Assembly (NCBI GenBank): GCA_022843265.1 | Contig: JALHNZ010000027.1 | Coordinates: forward strand, 1 to 43,619 | Length of the DNA stretch: 43,619 bases | Reading direction: 5' to 3' | Source: Gemmatimonadaceae bacterium | GTDB taxonomy: Bacteria; Gemmatimonadota; Gemmatimonadetes; Gemmatimonadales; Gemmatimonadaceae | Shown here: positions 7,223-15,912 of the stretch, piece after piece | How the letters are laid out: each line of letters begins with the position of its first letter | Position numbering within the stretch: the first letter of the stretch is position 1 | Position numbers and translations under genes: made by a program | The notes under the pieces: model-generated | The model's input: the letters and a program-made list of their open reading frames with translations, nothing else | Told to the model about the DNA's origin: nothing | The model's database searches: none

Positions 7223-9465
7223 ACGTTCGCACAACACTTGCACTGCTGGCGTCCCTGCTTGTGTGTGGCCTGGCGGCCAACGAAGCGGATGCGCAGGCGC
7301 GCGCTCCGGTGATTCAGAATCGCGTGCGGCTTATCCCGGGGCAGCCGGTAGGCTTTCACGTGCTGATGGTGCCCGACACGGTGTACGTGGGACAACAGGC
7401 CACGTACGAGATGGGCGTATTTATCAGCGAAAGCGCGCAAGCTCGCATGCGGCGGAATCCGGAAGTCGTGCCCGCGGAGTTGCGTGGAGTGCTGGCGTAC
7501 GATCTCGGCGGTCCTCAGTCATTACAGGCGTTGCAGGTGGGAGGACAGCGCGTGTTTCCACACGTGTTGCAGCGAGCGCTGTTTCCGTTGGCCAGCGGCC
7601 TCGTCACCATTCCGGCCTCACAGCTCACGTACGCGTTGCCACGGTCGTCGAGTTATTTCAGTCGCGAAGAGTCTGCGGTCGTGCGTGCGGATGCGGTGAC
7701 GCTCTACGCGAAGCCACTTCCGCTGGACGGGCAGCCTGAAGCGTTTTCGGGAACGGTGGGACAGGTCAGTCTGTCCGCGTCGGTCGATCTCAAATCGGCG
7801 CGCGTCGGGGAAACGGTGGTGCTCACGGTACGCGTGGCCGGTCGTGGCAATGTGAAGCTCTGGCCTCGACCAACGGTGCGAACATCGTCGGCGTCGCTTG
7901 TGGCCGCGGGCGAACGGATACGGGTTGACACCACCGGACAGTACGTGCGTGGCACGAAGGAGTTTGACTGGCTGGTGACACCAGAGCGTGAAGGCCGGCT
8001 GGTCATCCCGGTGGTGAAGTATCCGTACTTCGATCCGTATGCCGACGCATATCGTGTCGCGAGTTCCGATTCGCTCGAACTGCCGATTGCTCGCGGGCAG
8101 ATCATCGCGGATAGCGAGAGCGATGCGGAACGTGATGTGCTTCCGATTCGCCGAAGCAATCGTGGAGCACTTGCGGCACCGCTCACCTCGCAGCCGTTGT
8201 TCTGGGCGCTGATTGCGTTGATGCCGGTTCCGGCGATTGTGGTGCGCAGAAAACAGGGTGTCGCGACTCGCGCCGTGGCGACGGATGCTGATACGCAAGC
8301 CAGCGCGGTGCGCCGTTCCGTCACAACGCCAGCGAATACCAACCCCACGCGAGTGGCCGCGGCATCATTGCGTCGCAAGTTGCTTGATCAGCTCGCGGAA
8401 CGACTCGACACCACGTCGCCGATGCTGGCCGAGCGCCGCGTGTTGCAGCAGCGCCTGCGTCGGCGCGGCGTGACGCGTGAGACAACACGTGACGTGATGC
8501 GATTGATTGACGAGCTTGATGAAGCGGCCTGGTCAGCCAGTGGCACGCCGTCGGCGGCGATTGAGCGCGATGCTCCAACATGGACGGAACGACTGCGCTC
8601 GTTGGTGGTGCGCGTGCACGACGAAGCAATGCCCGCACGCACGCCGTTTGCCGGTAGCGATACGGCCATGCCTGCGAGCAAAACGAAACCACCGGGTGCG
8701 CACGCGTTGTTCGCCGTGCTTGCCACCGGTGCGTTACTGCTCGGCGGTGCACAGCTGCTCGCCGCGCGCGCGGATACGTTCGGGGCGGCAGTGGCGCAGT
8801 ATGACGCGGGCATGTTTGCCGACGCGTCCGAAGCCTTTCTTTCGATTGCCAACGTCACGCCGCGCAACGCGGATGCGTGGGCGAACACGGGCACATCGGC
8901 GTGGGCTGCGCATGACAGCGTCGCGGCCGTGGTAGGGTGGCAACGCGCGCTTCGGCTTGAGCCCACCGCGCTCGATCTGCGCGAGCGTCTCGAACTGCAC
9001 TCAGCGCTCGCGCGCGACGGCGAGGTGAGTGTGCCGCACATCGGTCGGCAGACGCCTACCGTCGTCGCGCTTGGGCTGTGGTGTACCGGCTGGGCACTGT
9101 TCGCGATCGCATTGGTCGCGGCTCGAACGCGCGCCGGTGGCGTGCTGCATGAATACGCCGGACTCAGTCGTGTGACGGCGGTGGCGCTGCTTGTTGCTGC
9201 AGCCGGCAGCGCGGTCTGGCAGCGGCAGCTCTCGTCGCAGCTGGACAATCCATCGATCGCTGTGGTCACACAGTTTGAACCGCTGCGCGTCACGCCCGCC
9301 GTGGACGCGAACCTGAGCGGCAATACGGATCGGGGCGACGTCGTGCTGCGGGGTGACACGCGTGTTGATGCGGAACGCGGAGAAACCTGGGTGTCGGTGA
9401 CGCATAGCGATGGTCGACTCGGCTGGTTGCCGGCCCGCGCGCTGCGCGGCCTGGGAACGGATTGA
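7219..9465 (+). CDS. BatD-BatE fusion: oxygen-tolerance protein with TPR and SH3-like C-terminus
   Basis: The 748-residue protein begins with a signal peptide (TLALLASLLVCGLAANEADA). BatD-type beta-sandwich regions follow (PDTVYVGQQATYEMGVFI; SARVGETVVLTVRVAGRGN), with a transmembrane helix at about 325-343 (LFWALIALMPVPAIVV). A cytosolic stretch leads to a second signal-like helix after Met484 (ALFAVLATGALLLGGAQLL). The BatE-like part comes next: TPR repeats (about 510-600), two helices (about 615-668) and a C-terminal SH3-like domain ending in RLGWLPARALRGL. The GTG start overlaps the previous stop. It completes the moxR-DUF58-bat locus and abuts mutL with no gap. Its substrate is unknown; TPR and SH3 modules suggest a cell-envelope scaffold. 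Confidence 0.82.
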   Translation: MNVRTTLALLASLLVCGLAANEADAQARAPVIQNRVRLIPGQPVGFHVLMVPDTVYVGQQATYEMGVFISESAQARMRRNPEVVPAELRGVLAYDLGGPQSLQALQVGGQRVFPHVLQRALFPLASGLVTIPASQLTYALPRSSSYFSREESAVVRADAVTLYAKPLPLDGQPEAFSGTVGQVSLSASVDLKSARVGETVVLTVRVAGRGNVKLWPRPTVRTSSASLVAAGERIRVDTTGQYVRGTKEFDWLVTPEREGRLVIPVVKYPYFDPYADAYRVASSDSLELPIARGQIIADSESDAERDVLPIRRSNRGALAAPLTSQPLFWALIALMPVPAIVVRRKQGVATRAVATDADTQASAVRRSVTTPANTNPTRVAAASLRRKLLDQLAERLDTTSPMLAERRVLQQRLRRRGVTRETTRDVMRLIDELDEAAWSASGTPSAAIERDAPTWTERLRSLVVRVHDEAMPARTPFAGSDTAMPASKTKPPGAHALFAVLATGALLLGGAQLLAARADTFGAAVAQYDAGMFADASEAFLSIANVTPRNADAWANTGTSAWAAHDSVAAVVGWQRALRLEPTALDLRERLELHSALARDGEVSVPHIGRQTPTVVALGLWCTGWALFAIALVAARTRAGGVLHEYAGLSRVTAVALLVAAAGSAVWQRQLSSQLDNPSIAVVTQFEPLRVTPAVDANLSGNTDRGDVVLRGDTRVDAERGETWVSVTHSDGRLGWLPARALRGLGTD

Positions 9466-11259
9466 ATGGCGCGTATCAAAGTGCTCAGCGGGCCGGTGGC
9501 CGATCAGATCGCCGCGGGGGAAGTCGTGGAACGGCCCGCATCGGTGGTCAAAGAGCTCGTGGAAAACGCGCTCGACGCCGGTGCGACGACCATCGACATC
9601 ACGATTGAAGAAGGCGGTCGTGCACTGATTCGCGTAGCCGACAACGGTAGTGGCATGTCGCGCGACGACGCGGTGCTTTCCCTCGAGCGGCACGCCACCA
9701 GCAAGATCGTGTCGGCCGAAGATCTGGTGGGTGTTTCGAGCTTTGGTTTTCGCGGCGAAGCGTTGCCGGCGATCGCCTCGGTGTCTGAGTTTGCGGTGGA
9801 AACGGCGCCCGAGGATGGCGCGGGCACGATGGTACGTGGACACGGCGGGGAAATCGTCGCCGTCGAGGATGTCGCGCGTCGGCGTGGCACCACGGTGCAC
9901 GTACATCGACTGTTCTACAACACGCCTGCGCGTCAAAAATTCCTGCGTGGCGCGCGCAGCGAATGGCGTGCCATTGCTGAAACCGTGGGCAGCATCGCGC
10001 TGCTCCGCCGTGACGTACATTTTGTCACGCGTCACGACGGAAAAATTGGACTCGACCTGCCGGTCGCGCCGACTCTGCGCGCGCGGCTGGCCGCATTGTG
10101 GGGCGCCGAGTCGATCGCGCGTTTTGTTGATGTCGATGATGTGTACGGGGTGGTGCACCTGCGTGGTCTGCTTGAACGACCGGCCGACGTTGGCACGCGT
10201 ACGCGACGCGTCATGCTGGTGATCAACGGGCGCATCGTGCGCGACAACGGCATCGTGCGTGCGGTCGAAGCGGCCTATCGTTCCACGCTGCCATCCGGCG
10301 TGCGACCGTCGCTGGTGCTCGAACTCACGCTCCCAGTTGATGAAGTGGATGTGAATGTGCATCCAGCCAAAGCTGAAGTGCGCCTGCGTGAACGCTGGCC
10401 GATTGAGCGTGCCGTGGAACACATGGTGCGCCGTGCGCTCGGCGAGTTTGACTCGTCGGCCGGCGTGGGGTGGCGCACGTGGACGCCCAACGCGACAACG
10501 ACTGGCACGCTGCAGCCGGCCGCTGAATCCGAGCCATGGATGTTGCGCGTGCCAACAACGGCGGAGGGTTTGTTTGCCGCCGCTGAAACGCAGCGTCCGG
10601 ATGATGGGACATCGGCCGCGCCGACGGTGAGTGGTGTGGCCCACACAGCGCACGCCGCGGCGGAACATGTCGCGCCACTGGAAGACGTGATTGTCCCACC
10701 GCTCATGCAACTGCGGCGCACGTTTATCATGTTCGAGCACCCCGACGGCGTGGTGTTGATTGACCAGCATTCGGCGCACGAACGCGTGCTGTACGAACGT
10801 TTTCTTGAGGCGATGGCGCGCGGTGCATCGGCAGGGCAGCGTTTGCTCTTTCCGCTCACGCTGCACATGTCGGCGCCGGAAGCAGACGCGTTCGAACAAC
10901 ACGCCACCATCTTTGCGCAACTCGGTTTTGAAATCGAAGCGTTTGGCGGGCATACGTTGCTGGTGCAAGCCGTGCCCATGCCACACGCACGATTTGACGC
11001 GGAGCGCTGCTTGCGCGACACGCTCTCAGCGCTCGCGGGCGATCGACTACCTGCATCGGCGGCACGACACGAGCGGCTCGCCGCCACGGTTGCGTGCAAA
11101 TCGGCCGTCAAGGCGGGCGATGCGTTGTCGCCCGGCGAAATGCGCGCGCTCTACATTGATCTTGCACGCACCACTCTGCCCGCCCATGACGTACACGGCC
11201 GCGCCACCATTGTGCGGCTGTCATGGGACGAGCTCGAACGACGCTTCGGACGTACCTAG
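9466..11259 (+). CDS. mutL: DNA mismatch repair protein MutL
   Basis: MutL couples MutS mismatch recognition to strand removal. The 597-residue protein has the N-terminal GHKL ATPase with all motifs: KELVENALDAGAT, DNGSGM, GFRGEALPAIASV and TTVHVHRLFYNTPARQ. A variable linker spans about 335-400. A C-terminal dimerisation domain carries the endonuclease motif DQHSAHERVLYE (Asp433, His435, Glu439). It is therefore of the nicking type found in bacteria lacking MutH. The second-site motif is ACKSAVKAGD. The last metal motif, normally CPHGRP, reads DVHGRA (Asp575, His577), so the cysteine is replaced. The start directly follows the upstream stop. Confidence 0.97.
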   Translation: MARIKVLSGPVADQIAAGEVVERPASVVKELVENALDAGATTIDITIEEGGRALIRVADNGSGMSRDDAVLSLERHATSKIVSAEDLVGVSSFGFRGEALPAIASVSEFAVETAPEDGAGTMVRGHGGEIVAVEDVARRRGTTVHVHRLFYNTPARQKFLRGARSEWRAIAETVGSIALLRRDVHFVTRHDGKIGLDLPVAPTLRARLAALWGAESIARFVDVDDVYGVVHLRGLLERPADVGTRTRRVMLVINGRIVRDNGIVRAVEAAYRSTLPSGVRPSLVLELTLPVDEVDVNVHPAKAEVRLRERWPIERAVEHMVRRALGEFDSSAGVGWRTWTPNATTTGTLQPAAESEPWMLRVPTTAEGLFAAAETQRPDDGTSAAPTVSGVAHTAHAAAEHVAPLEDVIVPPLMQLRRTFIMFEHPDGVVLIDQHSAHERVLYERFLEAMARGASAGQRLLFPLTLHMSAPEADAFEQHATIFAQLGFEIEAFGGHTLLVQAVPMPHARFDAERCLRDTLSALAGDRLPASAARHERLAATVACKSAVKAGDALSPGEMRALYIDLARTTLPAHDVHGRATIVRLSWDELERRFGRT

Positions 11260-11302
11260 TGCTGCGTAGACCGCCCGCCATACCCTCGCGCACGCGGCGC
11301 TG

Positions 11303-12244
11303 ATGTCGGAGCACTCCGAACCGCTCCGCGTGATTTGTGGACCCACGGCTGCTGGTAAATCTGCGGTGGCCATGTTGCTCGCCAGTCGCTTGGAACAGAC
11401 CACGCCGATCACGATTATCAGCGCCGATTCGCGTCAGATTTATCGCGGCTTCGACATTGGTACCGCCAAACCCACGCTTGAGGAACAAGCCGCGGTGCCG
11501 CACGAGTGCATCGATGTGATCGATCCAATCGCGCGGTGTTCGGCGTGGCAGTGGGCCGATCTGGCACGTGAGGCGATTGCGCGAGCGTATGCTGCTGGTC
11601 GAACCCCGGTGATCGTGGGTGGCACTGGCTTCTACATTCGCGCGCTCACCGAACCGCTGCATGAAGCGCCCGAGCTCGACGCCGACCGACGAGCACCGCT
11701 GAACGCGTGGATTGACGAACAGTCACCCGCGCTGCTTCGCGCGTGGTGTGAGCGGCTGGATCCGGAGCGCGCGCAGTTCGGCCCCGTGCAGTGGCGACGC
11801 GCCATCGAGGTTGCGCTGCTGACCGGCGAGCGGCTTTCCGCGTGGCATGAACGACCCCGAGCGGCTGAACCGATTCCGGTGCGCTATCTTCTGGTCGATC
11901 CCGGGCCGTCGCTGGCGCATCGCATTGCCGCGCGAGTGGACGCCATGCTGGATCATGGCTGGCTTGACGAAGTGGCGCGGCTCCGGGCGGTCGTGCCGGC
12001 GGAAGCGCCGGCGTGGTTGGCGACCGGGTATGCGGAGGTCGTAGCACACGCCGATGGGCAGCTGACGTTCGATGCGATGCGTACCCGCGTGACCATCAGA
12101 ACCCGGCAGTATGCCAAACGGCAGCGTACGTGGTTTCGACATCAGTTGGACAGCGCGCAGGTCACGCGTATCGCGCCCGATACCGCGAGTGTCATGGACC
12201 TGGCGTGGCGTTGGTGGCACGACCAACACGAGGAGAGGCTGTGA
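11303..12244 (+). CDS. miaA: tRNA dimethylallyltransferase MiaA
   Basis: MiaA transfers the dimethylallyl group to N6 of A37 in tRNAs reading UNN codons. The 313-residue protein has the P-loop GPTAAGKS (residues 13-20). It also has the signature ADSRQIYRGFDIGTAKP with the tRNA-binding Asp-Ser-Arg, GGTGFYIRALTEPL, and QWRRAIEVALLTGE in the insertion domain. The C-terminal motif TRQYAKRQRTWFRH is also present. The length is normal for the family. The ATG lies 43 bp after mutL, without a strong ribosome-binding site. The stop overlaps the GTG of bshA. A mutL-miaA order is common in bacteria. Confidence 0.97.
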   Translation: MSEHSEPLRVICGPTAAGKSAVAMLLASRLEQTTPITIISADSRQIYRGFDIGTAKPTLEEQAAVPHECIDVIDPIARCSAWQWADLAREAIARAYAAGRTPVIVGGTGFYIRALTEPLHEAPELDADRRAPLNAWIDEQSPALLRAWCERLDPERAQFGPVQWRRAIEVALLTGERLSAWHERPRAAEPIPVRYLLVDPGPSLAHRIAARVDAMLDHGWLDEVARLRAVVPAEAPAWLATGYAEVVAHADGQLTFDAMRTRVTIRTRQYAKRQRTWFRHQLDSAQVTRIAPDTASVMDLAWRWWHDQHEERL

Positions 12245-13374
12245 AGATCGGGATTACCTGTTACCCAACGTATGGTGGTTCAGGCGCCGTTGCGACCGAG
12301 CTGGGTATTGCGCTCGCGGCGCGCGGGCACGAAGTGCATTTCATCACGTACCAGCAACCGTTCAGGCTGCCCAGTTTCCTGCCGAACGTGTACTTCCACG
12401 AGGTGGAGGTCGGTCGGTATCCGCTCTTTGAGTTTCCGCCGTATGATCTGGCCCTCGCGGTGAAGATGCACGAGGTGGTGCGCGATCACGGCCTGGAGGT
12501 GTTGCACTGTCACTACGCGATTCCGCACGCAACAAGCGCGTGGATCGCGCGCGAAATGCTGCGTGAATCCAATCGTGATGTGAAGGTGGTCACGACATTG
12601 CACGGCACCGATATCACCATCGTTGGACAGGAACGCTCGTTCTTTACAATCACCAAGTTCTCGATTGAAAAATCGGATGCGGTAACAGCGGTGTCAGAAT
12701 ATCTGCGCGACGAGACCTACCGCGCCTTTGGCTGCACGGGATGTGCCGTGGAAGTCATTCACAACTTCATCGACCCCGTGCTGTTTGAACGGGCGCGTCA
12801 TGCAGCGCCGTTTCCCGAGGCGGTGCGTGACGGAAAGAAAGTGCTCATGCACATCTCGAACTTTCGCGCAGTGAAGCGTGTGCGCGATGTGGTCAAGGTT
12901 TTTGCGCAGGTGCATAAGGCGCTGCCCGCAACACTTGTGATGGTGGGCGACGGACCAGAACGTGTGGAAGCAGAAGACGAAGCACGTGATCTCGGCGTGC
13001 ACGCCGACGTGCGCTTTCTGGGCAAGATCGACTCGGTGGCACCGCTGCTCGCGGGTGCTGATCTGTTCCTGCTGCCCAGCCAAACCGAATCCTTTGGCCT
13101 CAGCGCACTGGAGGCGCTCGCCTGCGGCGTGCCCGTGATTGCCAGCCGAGTTGGTGGTTTGCCGGAAGTGGTGCAGCACGGTGTGACTGGCTGGTTGCAT
13201 CCATTGGGCGATGTCGAGGCGATGGCGCGTGATGCGGTCGCCGTGCTGTCCAATCAGGCCCTGTGGAACGCGACGAGTACGGCCGCCGCGTCCGACGCGC
13301 GAGCGCGCTTTGCGGAGGCCGATGTGGTGGGGCAATACGAAGCGCTGTATCGCCGCACGCTGGGCATCGCATGA
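12241..13374 (+). CDS. bshA: N-acetyl-alpha-D-glucosaminyl L-malate synthase BshA (bacillithiol pathway)
   Basis: BshA joins UDP-GlcNAc and L-malate, the first step of bacillithiol synthesis. The 377-residue GT4-family glycosyltransferase starts with the hallmark MKIGITCYPTYGGSGAVATE and continues HEVHFITYQQPFRLP. It includes TTLHGTDITIVG, and the GT4 EX7E motif at Glu283-Glu291 inside ESFGLSALEALACGVPVIAS. The GTG at 12241 gives the standard N-terminus and overlaps the miaA stop; the open frame further upstream is miaA in another phase. The stop overlaps the uppP ATG. No bshB or bshC is visible in the window. A generic GT4 enzyme is the alternative, but the N-terminus is characteristic. Confidence 0.9.
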   Translation: MKIGITCYPTYGGSGAVATELGIALAARGHEVHFITYQQPFRLPSFLPNVYFHEVEVGRYPLFEFPPYDLALAVKMHEVVRDHGLEVLHCHYAIPHATSAWIAREMLRESNRDVKVVTTLHGTDITIVGQERSFFTITKFSIEKSDAVTAVSEYLRDETYRAFGCTGCAVEVIHNFIDPVLFERARHAAPFPEAVRDGKKVLMHISNFRAVKRVRDVVKVFAQVHKALPATLVMVGDGPERVEAEDEARDLGVHADVRFLGKIDSVAPLLAGADLFLLPSQTESFGLSALEALACGVPVIASRVGGLPEVVQHGVTGWLHPLGDVEAMARDAVAVLSNQALWNATSTAAASDARARFAEADVVGQYEALYRRTLGIA

Positions 13375-14186
13375 CGCTGTGGCAGGCGATCATACTGGGC
13401 CTGGTGCAGGGGCTCACCGAGTTCCTGCCAGTGAGCAGTTCTGCGCACTTGTCACTCGCGCCGTGGTTGCTCGGCTGGAACACCCCGGGGCTCGCGTTTG
13501 ATGTGGGATTACATCTGGGTTCGCTCGTAGCCGTTGCGTGGTACTTTCGCGCGGACTGGATCGCGCTGGCGCGCGCCGCGATCGGCATGCTGCGCACCAG
13601 GCGCGTGAGCAGCCCGGTTGATCGTCGCGTGTTGTTGCTGATGGCGGCCACCGTACCGGCCGGCGTGGGCGGTCTGCTCCTGCAAGACTACGCGGAAACG
13701 GTCTTCCGCCACCCGGCGATTACGGCCACCACGTTGATCGTGCTTGGTCTCATTCTGTGGGCGGTAGATCGGGCGGTGTCGCAATCACGATCGCTCGATG
13801 TGCTCACGGCGCGCGACGCCTGGCTCATTGGGTTGGCGCAGGTGTGCGCGCTTGTGCCGGGGGTGTCGCGATCCGGAGCGACGATGACGGCGGGGCGCGC
13901 GTTAGGACTTGATCGTGCGTCGGCCGCGCGCTTCAGCTTTCTCATGAGCTTCCCGATTATCTGTGCGGCCGTCACGTTCAAGTTGCCCGATGTACTCCGC
14001 GATGGGGGCTCAATGATGCCGATGATTGTCGGTATCGTCGCCGCCGCGATCAGTAGCTGGTTGGCGATCACGGTGCTGTTGCGTTATGTGGTGAACAACA
14101 GTTTTGGAATCTTTGCCGTGTATCGCGTGCTGCTTGGACTCACCGTCTTTGCGTTGCTCGCGTGGCGCGGGCAACCGGTCGCGTAA
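13371..14186 (+). CDS. uppP: Undecaprenyl-diphosphate phosphatase UppP (BacA)
   Basis: This integral membrane enzyme removes the terminal phosphate of undecaprenyl diphosphate, recycling the lipid carrier for peptidoglycan and other polymers. The 271-residue protein carries both family signatures. The first is QGLTEFLPVSSSAH near the N-terminus, with Glu17 and the SSS run. The second is PGVSRSGATMTAGR at about residues 162-175. The rest is mostly hydrophobic helices, as expected. The ATG at 13371 overlaps the bshA stop (ATGA). Ten bases separate its stop from birA. Loss of this enzyme gives bacitracin sensitivity in other bacteria. Confidence 0.96.
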   Translation: MTLWQAIILGLVQGLTEFLPVSSSAHLSLAPWLLGWNTPGLAFDVGLHLGSLVAVAWYFRADWIALARAAIGMLRTRRVSSPVDRRVLLLMAATVPAGVGGLLLQDYAETVFRHPAITATTLIVLGLILWAVDRAVSQSRSLDVLTARDAWLIGLAQVCALVPGVSRSGATMTAGRALGLDRASAARFSFLMSFPIICAAVTFKLPDVLRDGGSMMPMIVGIVAAAISSWLAITVLLRYVVNNSFGIFAVYRVLLGLTVFALLAWRGQPVA

Positions 14187-14196
14187 GGCCGTGGTC

Positions 14197-14976
14197 ATGC
14201 TCGACGGAGTGTCGCTCAATCTGGATCGCGCCCACATCGCGCGATTTGTGCACGAACATGCCGTTGCGTCAACAATGGATTTGGCGCACGAGCTGGCATC
14301 AGCCGGCGCGCCGAGCGGCACGGTTGTCGTTTCGGATGTGCAAACCGCGGGGCGAGGACGCAGCGGCAAAGCCTGGCAGTCTCGCGCAGGCGATGGGCTG
14401 TGGTGCACGGTGCTTGAACGCGTCCCATCGGTGACTGCACTTGACGTGTTGTCGTTGCGTGTCGGGCTCGCGGTGCTCGAGAGCGCGCAGCCACTGTGCA
14501 ACCACCGGCTCGGACTGAAGTGGCCCAACGATGTGGTGGCACGAGACGACGCGGAACGCGGTGTCCTGCGCAAGCTCGCGGGCGTGCTGATCGAAGCGCG
14601 GTGGCGAGACGCGCAGGTTGAGTGGGTGGCCATTGGAATCGGCATCAATATGCGCGAGGCGCACGATGACCTGTCCGGGTCGTCGGCGTTCCGCGTGGCA
14701 GCGCTGCGCGACGATGTCCACCGCGTGGAGCTCCTGGAAGCACTCATTCCGGCTGTTCGCCGCGCCGCCCAGTGCGACGGTTCCCTCTCGGAGCGAGAGC
14801 GGATGCGCTGGAACGATGTAGATGCCATGGTCGGTCGCCGATGCGTCTCGCCGAGCGAAGGCGTGGTTGTCCGTGTGGAGTCAGACGGTGCGTTGACTGT
14901 GCGGGCGCACGACGGTGTCATCACGCGACATCGATCGGGTTCATTGTTTCTCCGTGAGGAAAACGCGACATGCTGA
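14197..14976 (+). CDS. birA: Biotin--[acetyl-CoA-carboxylase] ligase, monofunctional
   Basis: The enzyme makes biotinyl-AMP and attaches biotin to carboxylase carrier proteins. The 259-residue protein contains the ligase motifs STMDLA, GRGRSGKAWQS (from about residue 52), LKWPNDV (about 107-113) and KLAGVLIEA. The SH3-like C-terminal domain is also present (VGRRCVSPSEGVVVRVESDG). There is no N-terminal helix-turn-helix, so it is the non-repressor class. The ATG at 14197 is preferred; a GTG two codons upstream is possible. The last 7 bases overlap coaX. Confidence 0.93.
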   Translation: MLDGVSLNLDRAHIARFVHEHAVASTMDLAHELASAGAPSGTVVVSDVQTAGRGRSGKAWQSRAGDGLWCTVLERVPSVTALDVLSLRVGLAVLESAQPLCNHRLGLKWPNDVVARDDAERGVLRKLAGVLIEARWRDAQVEWVAIGIGINMREAHDDLSGSSAFRVAALRDDVHRVELLEALIPAVRRAAQCDGSLSERERMRWNDVDAMVGRRCVSPSEGVVVRVESDGALTVRAHDGVITRHRSGSLFLREENATC

Positions 14977-15758
14977 TCGTCTTCGACGTGGGCAACAGCG
15001 AAACCACCGTCGGTCTGTTTGATCAGACGCATCTGGTCGCGCACTGGCGCATTACCACCAGTATCGAGCGGACAGCTGACGAGTTCGGTCTGCTCATTCT
15101 TGGATTGCTGCACACGGCGGGTGTCGCGCCGGAGCAGGTGTCACACGCGGCCATCGGATCTGTCGTACCGCCAATCACGGGCCCACTCGCCGCCGCGTGT
15201 ACACGGTACCTGGGTGCGCCGCCAGTGATCGTTGACGCACGCGCGGCGCTCCCTATTACGGTGGCGGTGGACGAACCACTCACCGTTGGTGCCGATCGAT
15301 TGATCAACACGCTCGCCGCGAGTCGTCTGTATGCGCGTGATACCATTTGTGTTGATCTCGGCACCGCAACGACGTTCGATTGCATTACCGCGGACGGCGT
15401 GTTTCTGGGCGGCGTCATCATGCCGGGCGTTCGCACGTCGGCGGAGACGCTCACGCGCCGTACCTCCAAGTTGCCAGCCACGGAGATCGTGGCGCCGCAG
15501 CGCGTAATCGGCACGCGTACGGAGGAGTGCATTCGTGCGGGCGTATTGTTTGGCGCCGCAGACGCGATTGATGGCATCGTGCGTCGCATCAAACGCGAGT
15601 GGCCGCGTGCAACGGAGCCGTATGTGGTGGCGACCGGAGGCCTTGCGGAGGTTCTGCAGCCGCATTGCACGAGTTTCGACCTGGTCGCGCCGTATTTGAC
15701 ATTGGACGGGCTTCGGCTGGCACACGAAATTTTGGCCGGGCGCGGATCGACTGCCTGA
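14970..15758 (+). CDS. coaX: Type III pantothenate kinase CoaX
   Basis: CoaX phosphorylates pantothenate, the first step of coenzyme A synthesis. The 262-residue protein has the ASKHA-fold motifs of type III kinases. These are FDVGNSETTVGLF at the N-terminus (Asp6), IGSVVPPITG, VGADRLINTLAASRL, DLGTATTFDCIT, GGVIMPGVRTSAETL and a glycine-rich VVATGGLAE near the end. Type III enzymes need a monovalent cation and are not feedback-inhibited by CoA. The start overlaps birA, and birA-coaX pairing is frequent. This is the last gene of the operon; a dyad follows at 15780-15799. Confidence 0.96.
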   Translation: MLIVFDVGNSETTVGLFDQTHLVAHWRITTSIERTADEFGLLILGLLHTAGVAPEQVSHAAIGSVVPPITGPLAAACTRYLGAPPVIVDARAALPITVAVDEPLTVGADRLINTLAASRLYARDTICVDLGTATTFDCITADGVFLGGVIMPGVRTSAETLTRRTSKLPATEIVAPQRVIGTRTEECIRAGVLFGAADAIDGIVRRIKREWPRATEPYVVATGGLAEVLQPHCTSFDLVAPYLTLDGLRLAHEILAGRGSTA

Positions 15759-15779
15759 TAGGCAGACAAGAGCGCCGAC

Positions 15780-15799
15780 CTGACAGGAATGGCTGTCAG
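15780..15799 (+). terminator. Hairpin after coaX, possible terminator
   Basis: Perfect 7-bp arms CTGACAG (15780-15786) and CTGTCAG (15793-15799) surround a 6-nt loop, 21 bases after the coaX stop. No T-run follows, so classical intrinsic termination is doubtful. Confidence 0.35.
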
Positions 15800-15817
15800 A
15801 ACGACCGGTTAAAAGCG

Positions 15818-15848
15818 AGCTAAACCGTTACAGGATAGTCGTTTAGCT
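15818..15848 (+). promoter_or_regulatory. Inverted repeat upstream of the groESL promoter
   Basis: AGCTAAAC (15818-15825) and GTTTAGCT (15841-15848) form perfect 8-bp arms with a 15-nt spacer. The element sits 26 bp upstream of the putative -35 box. It could be an additional operator or part of the coaX termination region; the sequence does not decide. Confidence 0.4.
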
Positions 15849-15873
15849 AACGCGATGTGGCCGTTGGTGGGGG

Positions 15874-15902
15874 TTGACGATACCCCCCGCGAGCGCTAGT
15901 CT
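15874..15902 (+). promoter_or_regulatory. Putative sigma-70-type promoter of groESL
   Basis: TTGACG (15874-15879) and TAGTCT (15897-15902) are separated by 17 bp. The -35 differs from consensus at one base; the -10 keeps the first two and last bases. It lies just upstream of the CIRCE element, so HrcA bound there would sit at the transcription start. A 10-bp palindrome CTTCCGGAAG (15901-15910) touches the -10. Confidence 0.6.
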
Positions 15903-15912
15903 TCCGGAAGCG

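Noticed and set aside
9001-10986. A 661-residue open frame on the minus strand across the BatD-BatE and mutL genes
   Set aside because: It is the antisense shadow of mutL, rich in His and Arg with no family pattern, and spans a gene junction.
13371-13420. Longer start for uppP in the upstream open frame
   Set aside because: Upstream residues are bshA in another phase. ATG 13371 gives the conserved short N-terminus and the ATGA overlap seen elsewhere in the operon.
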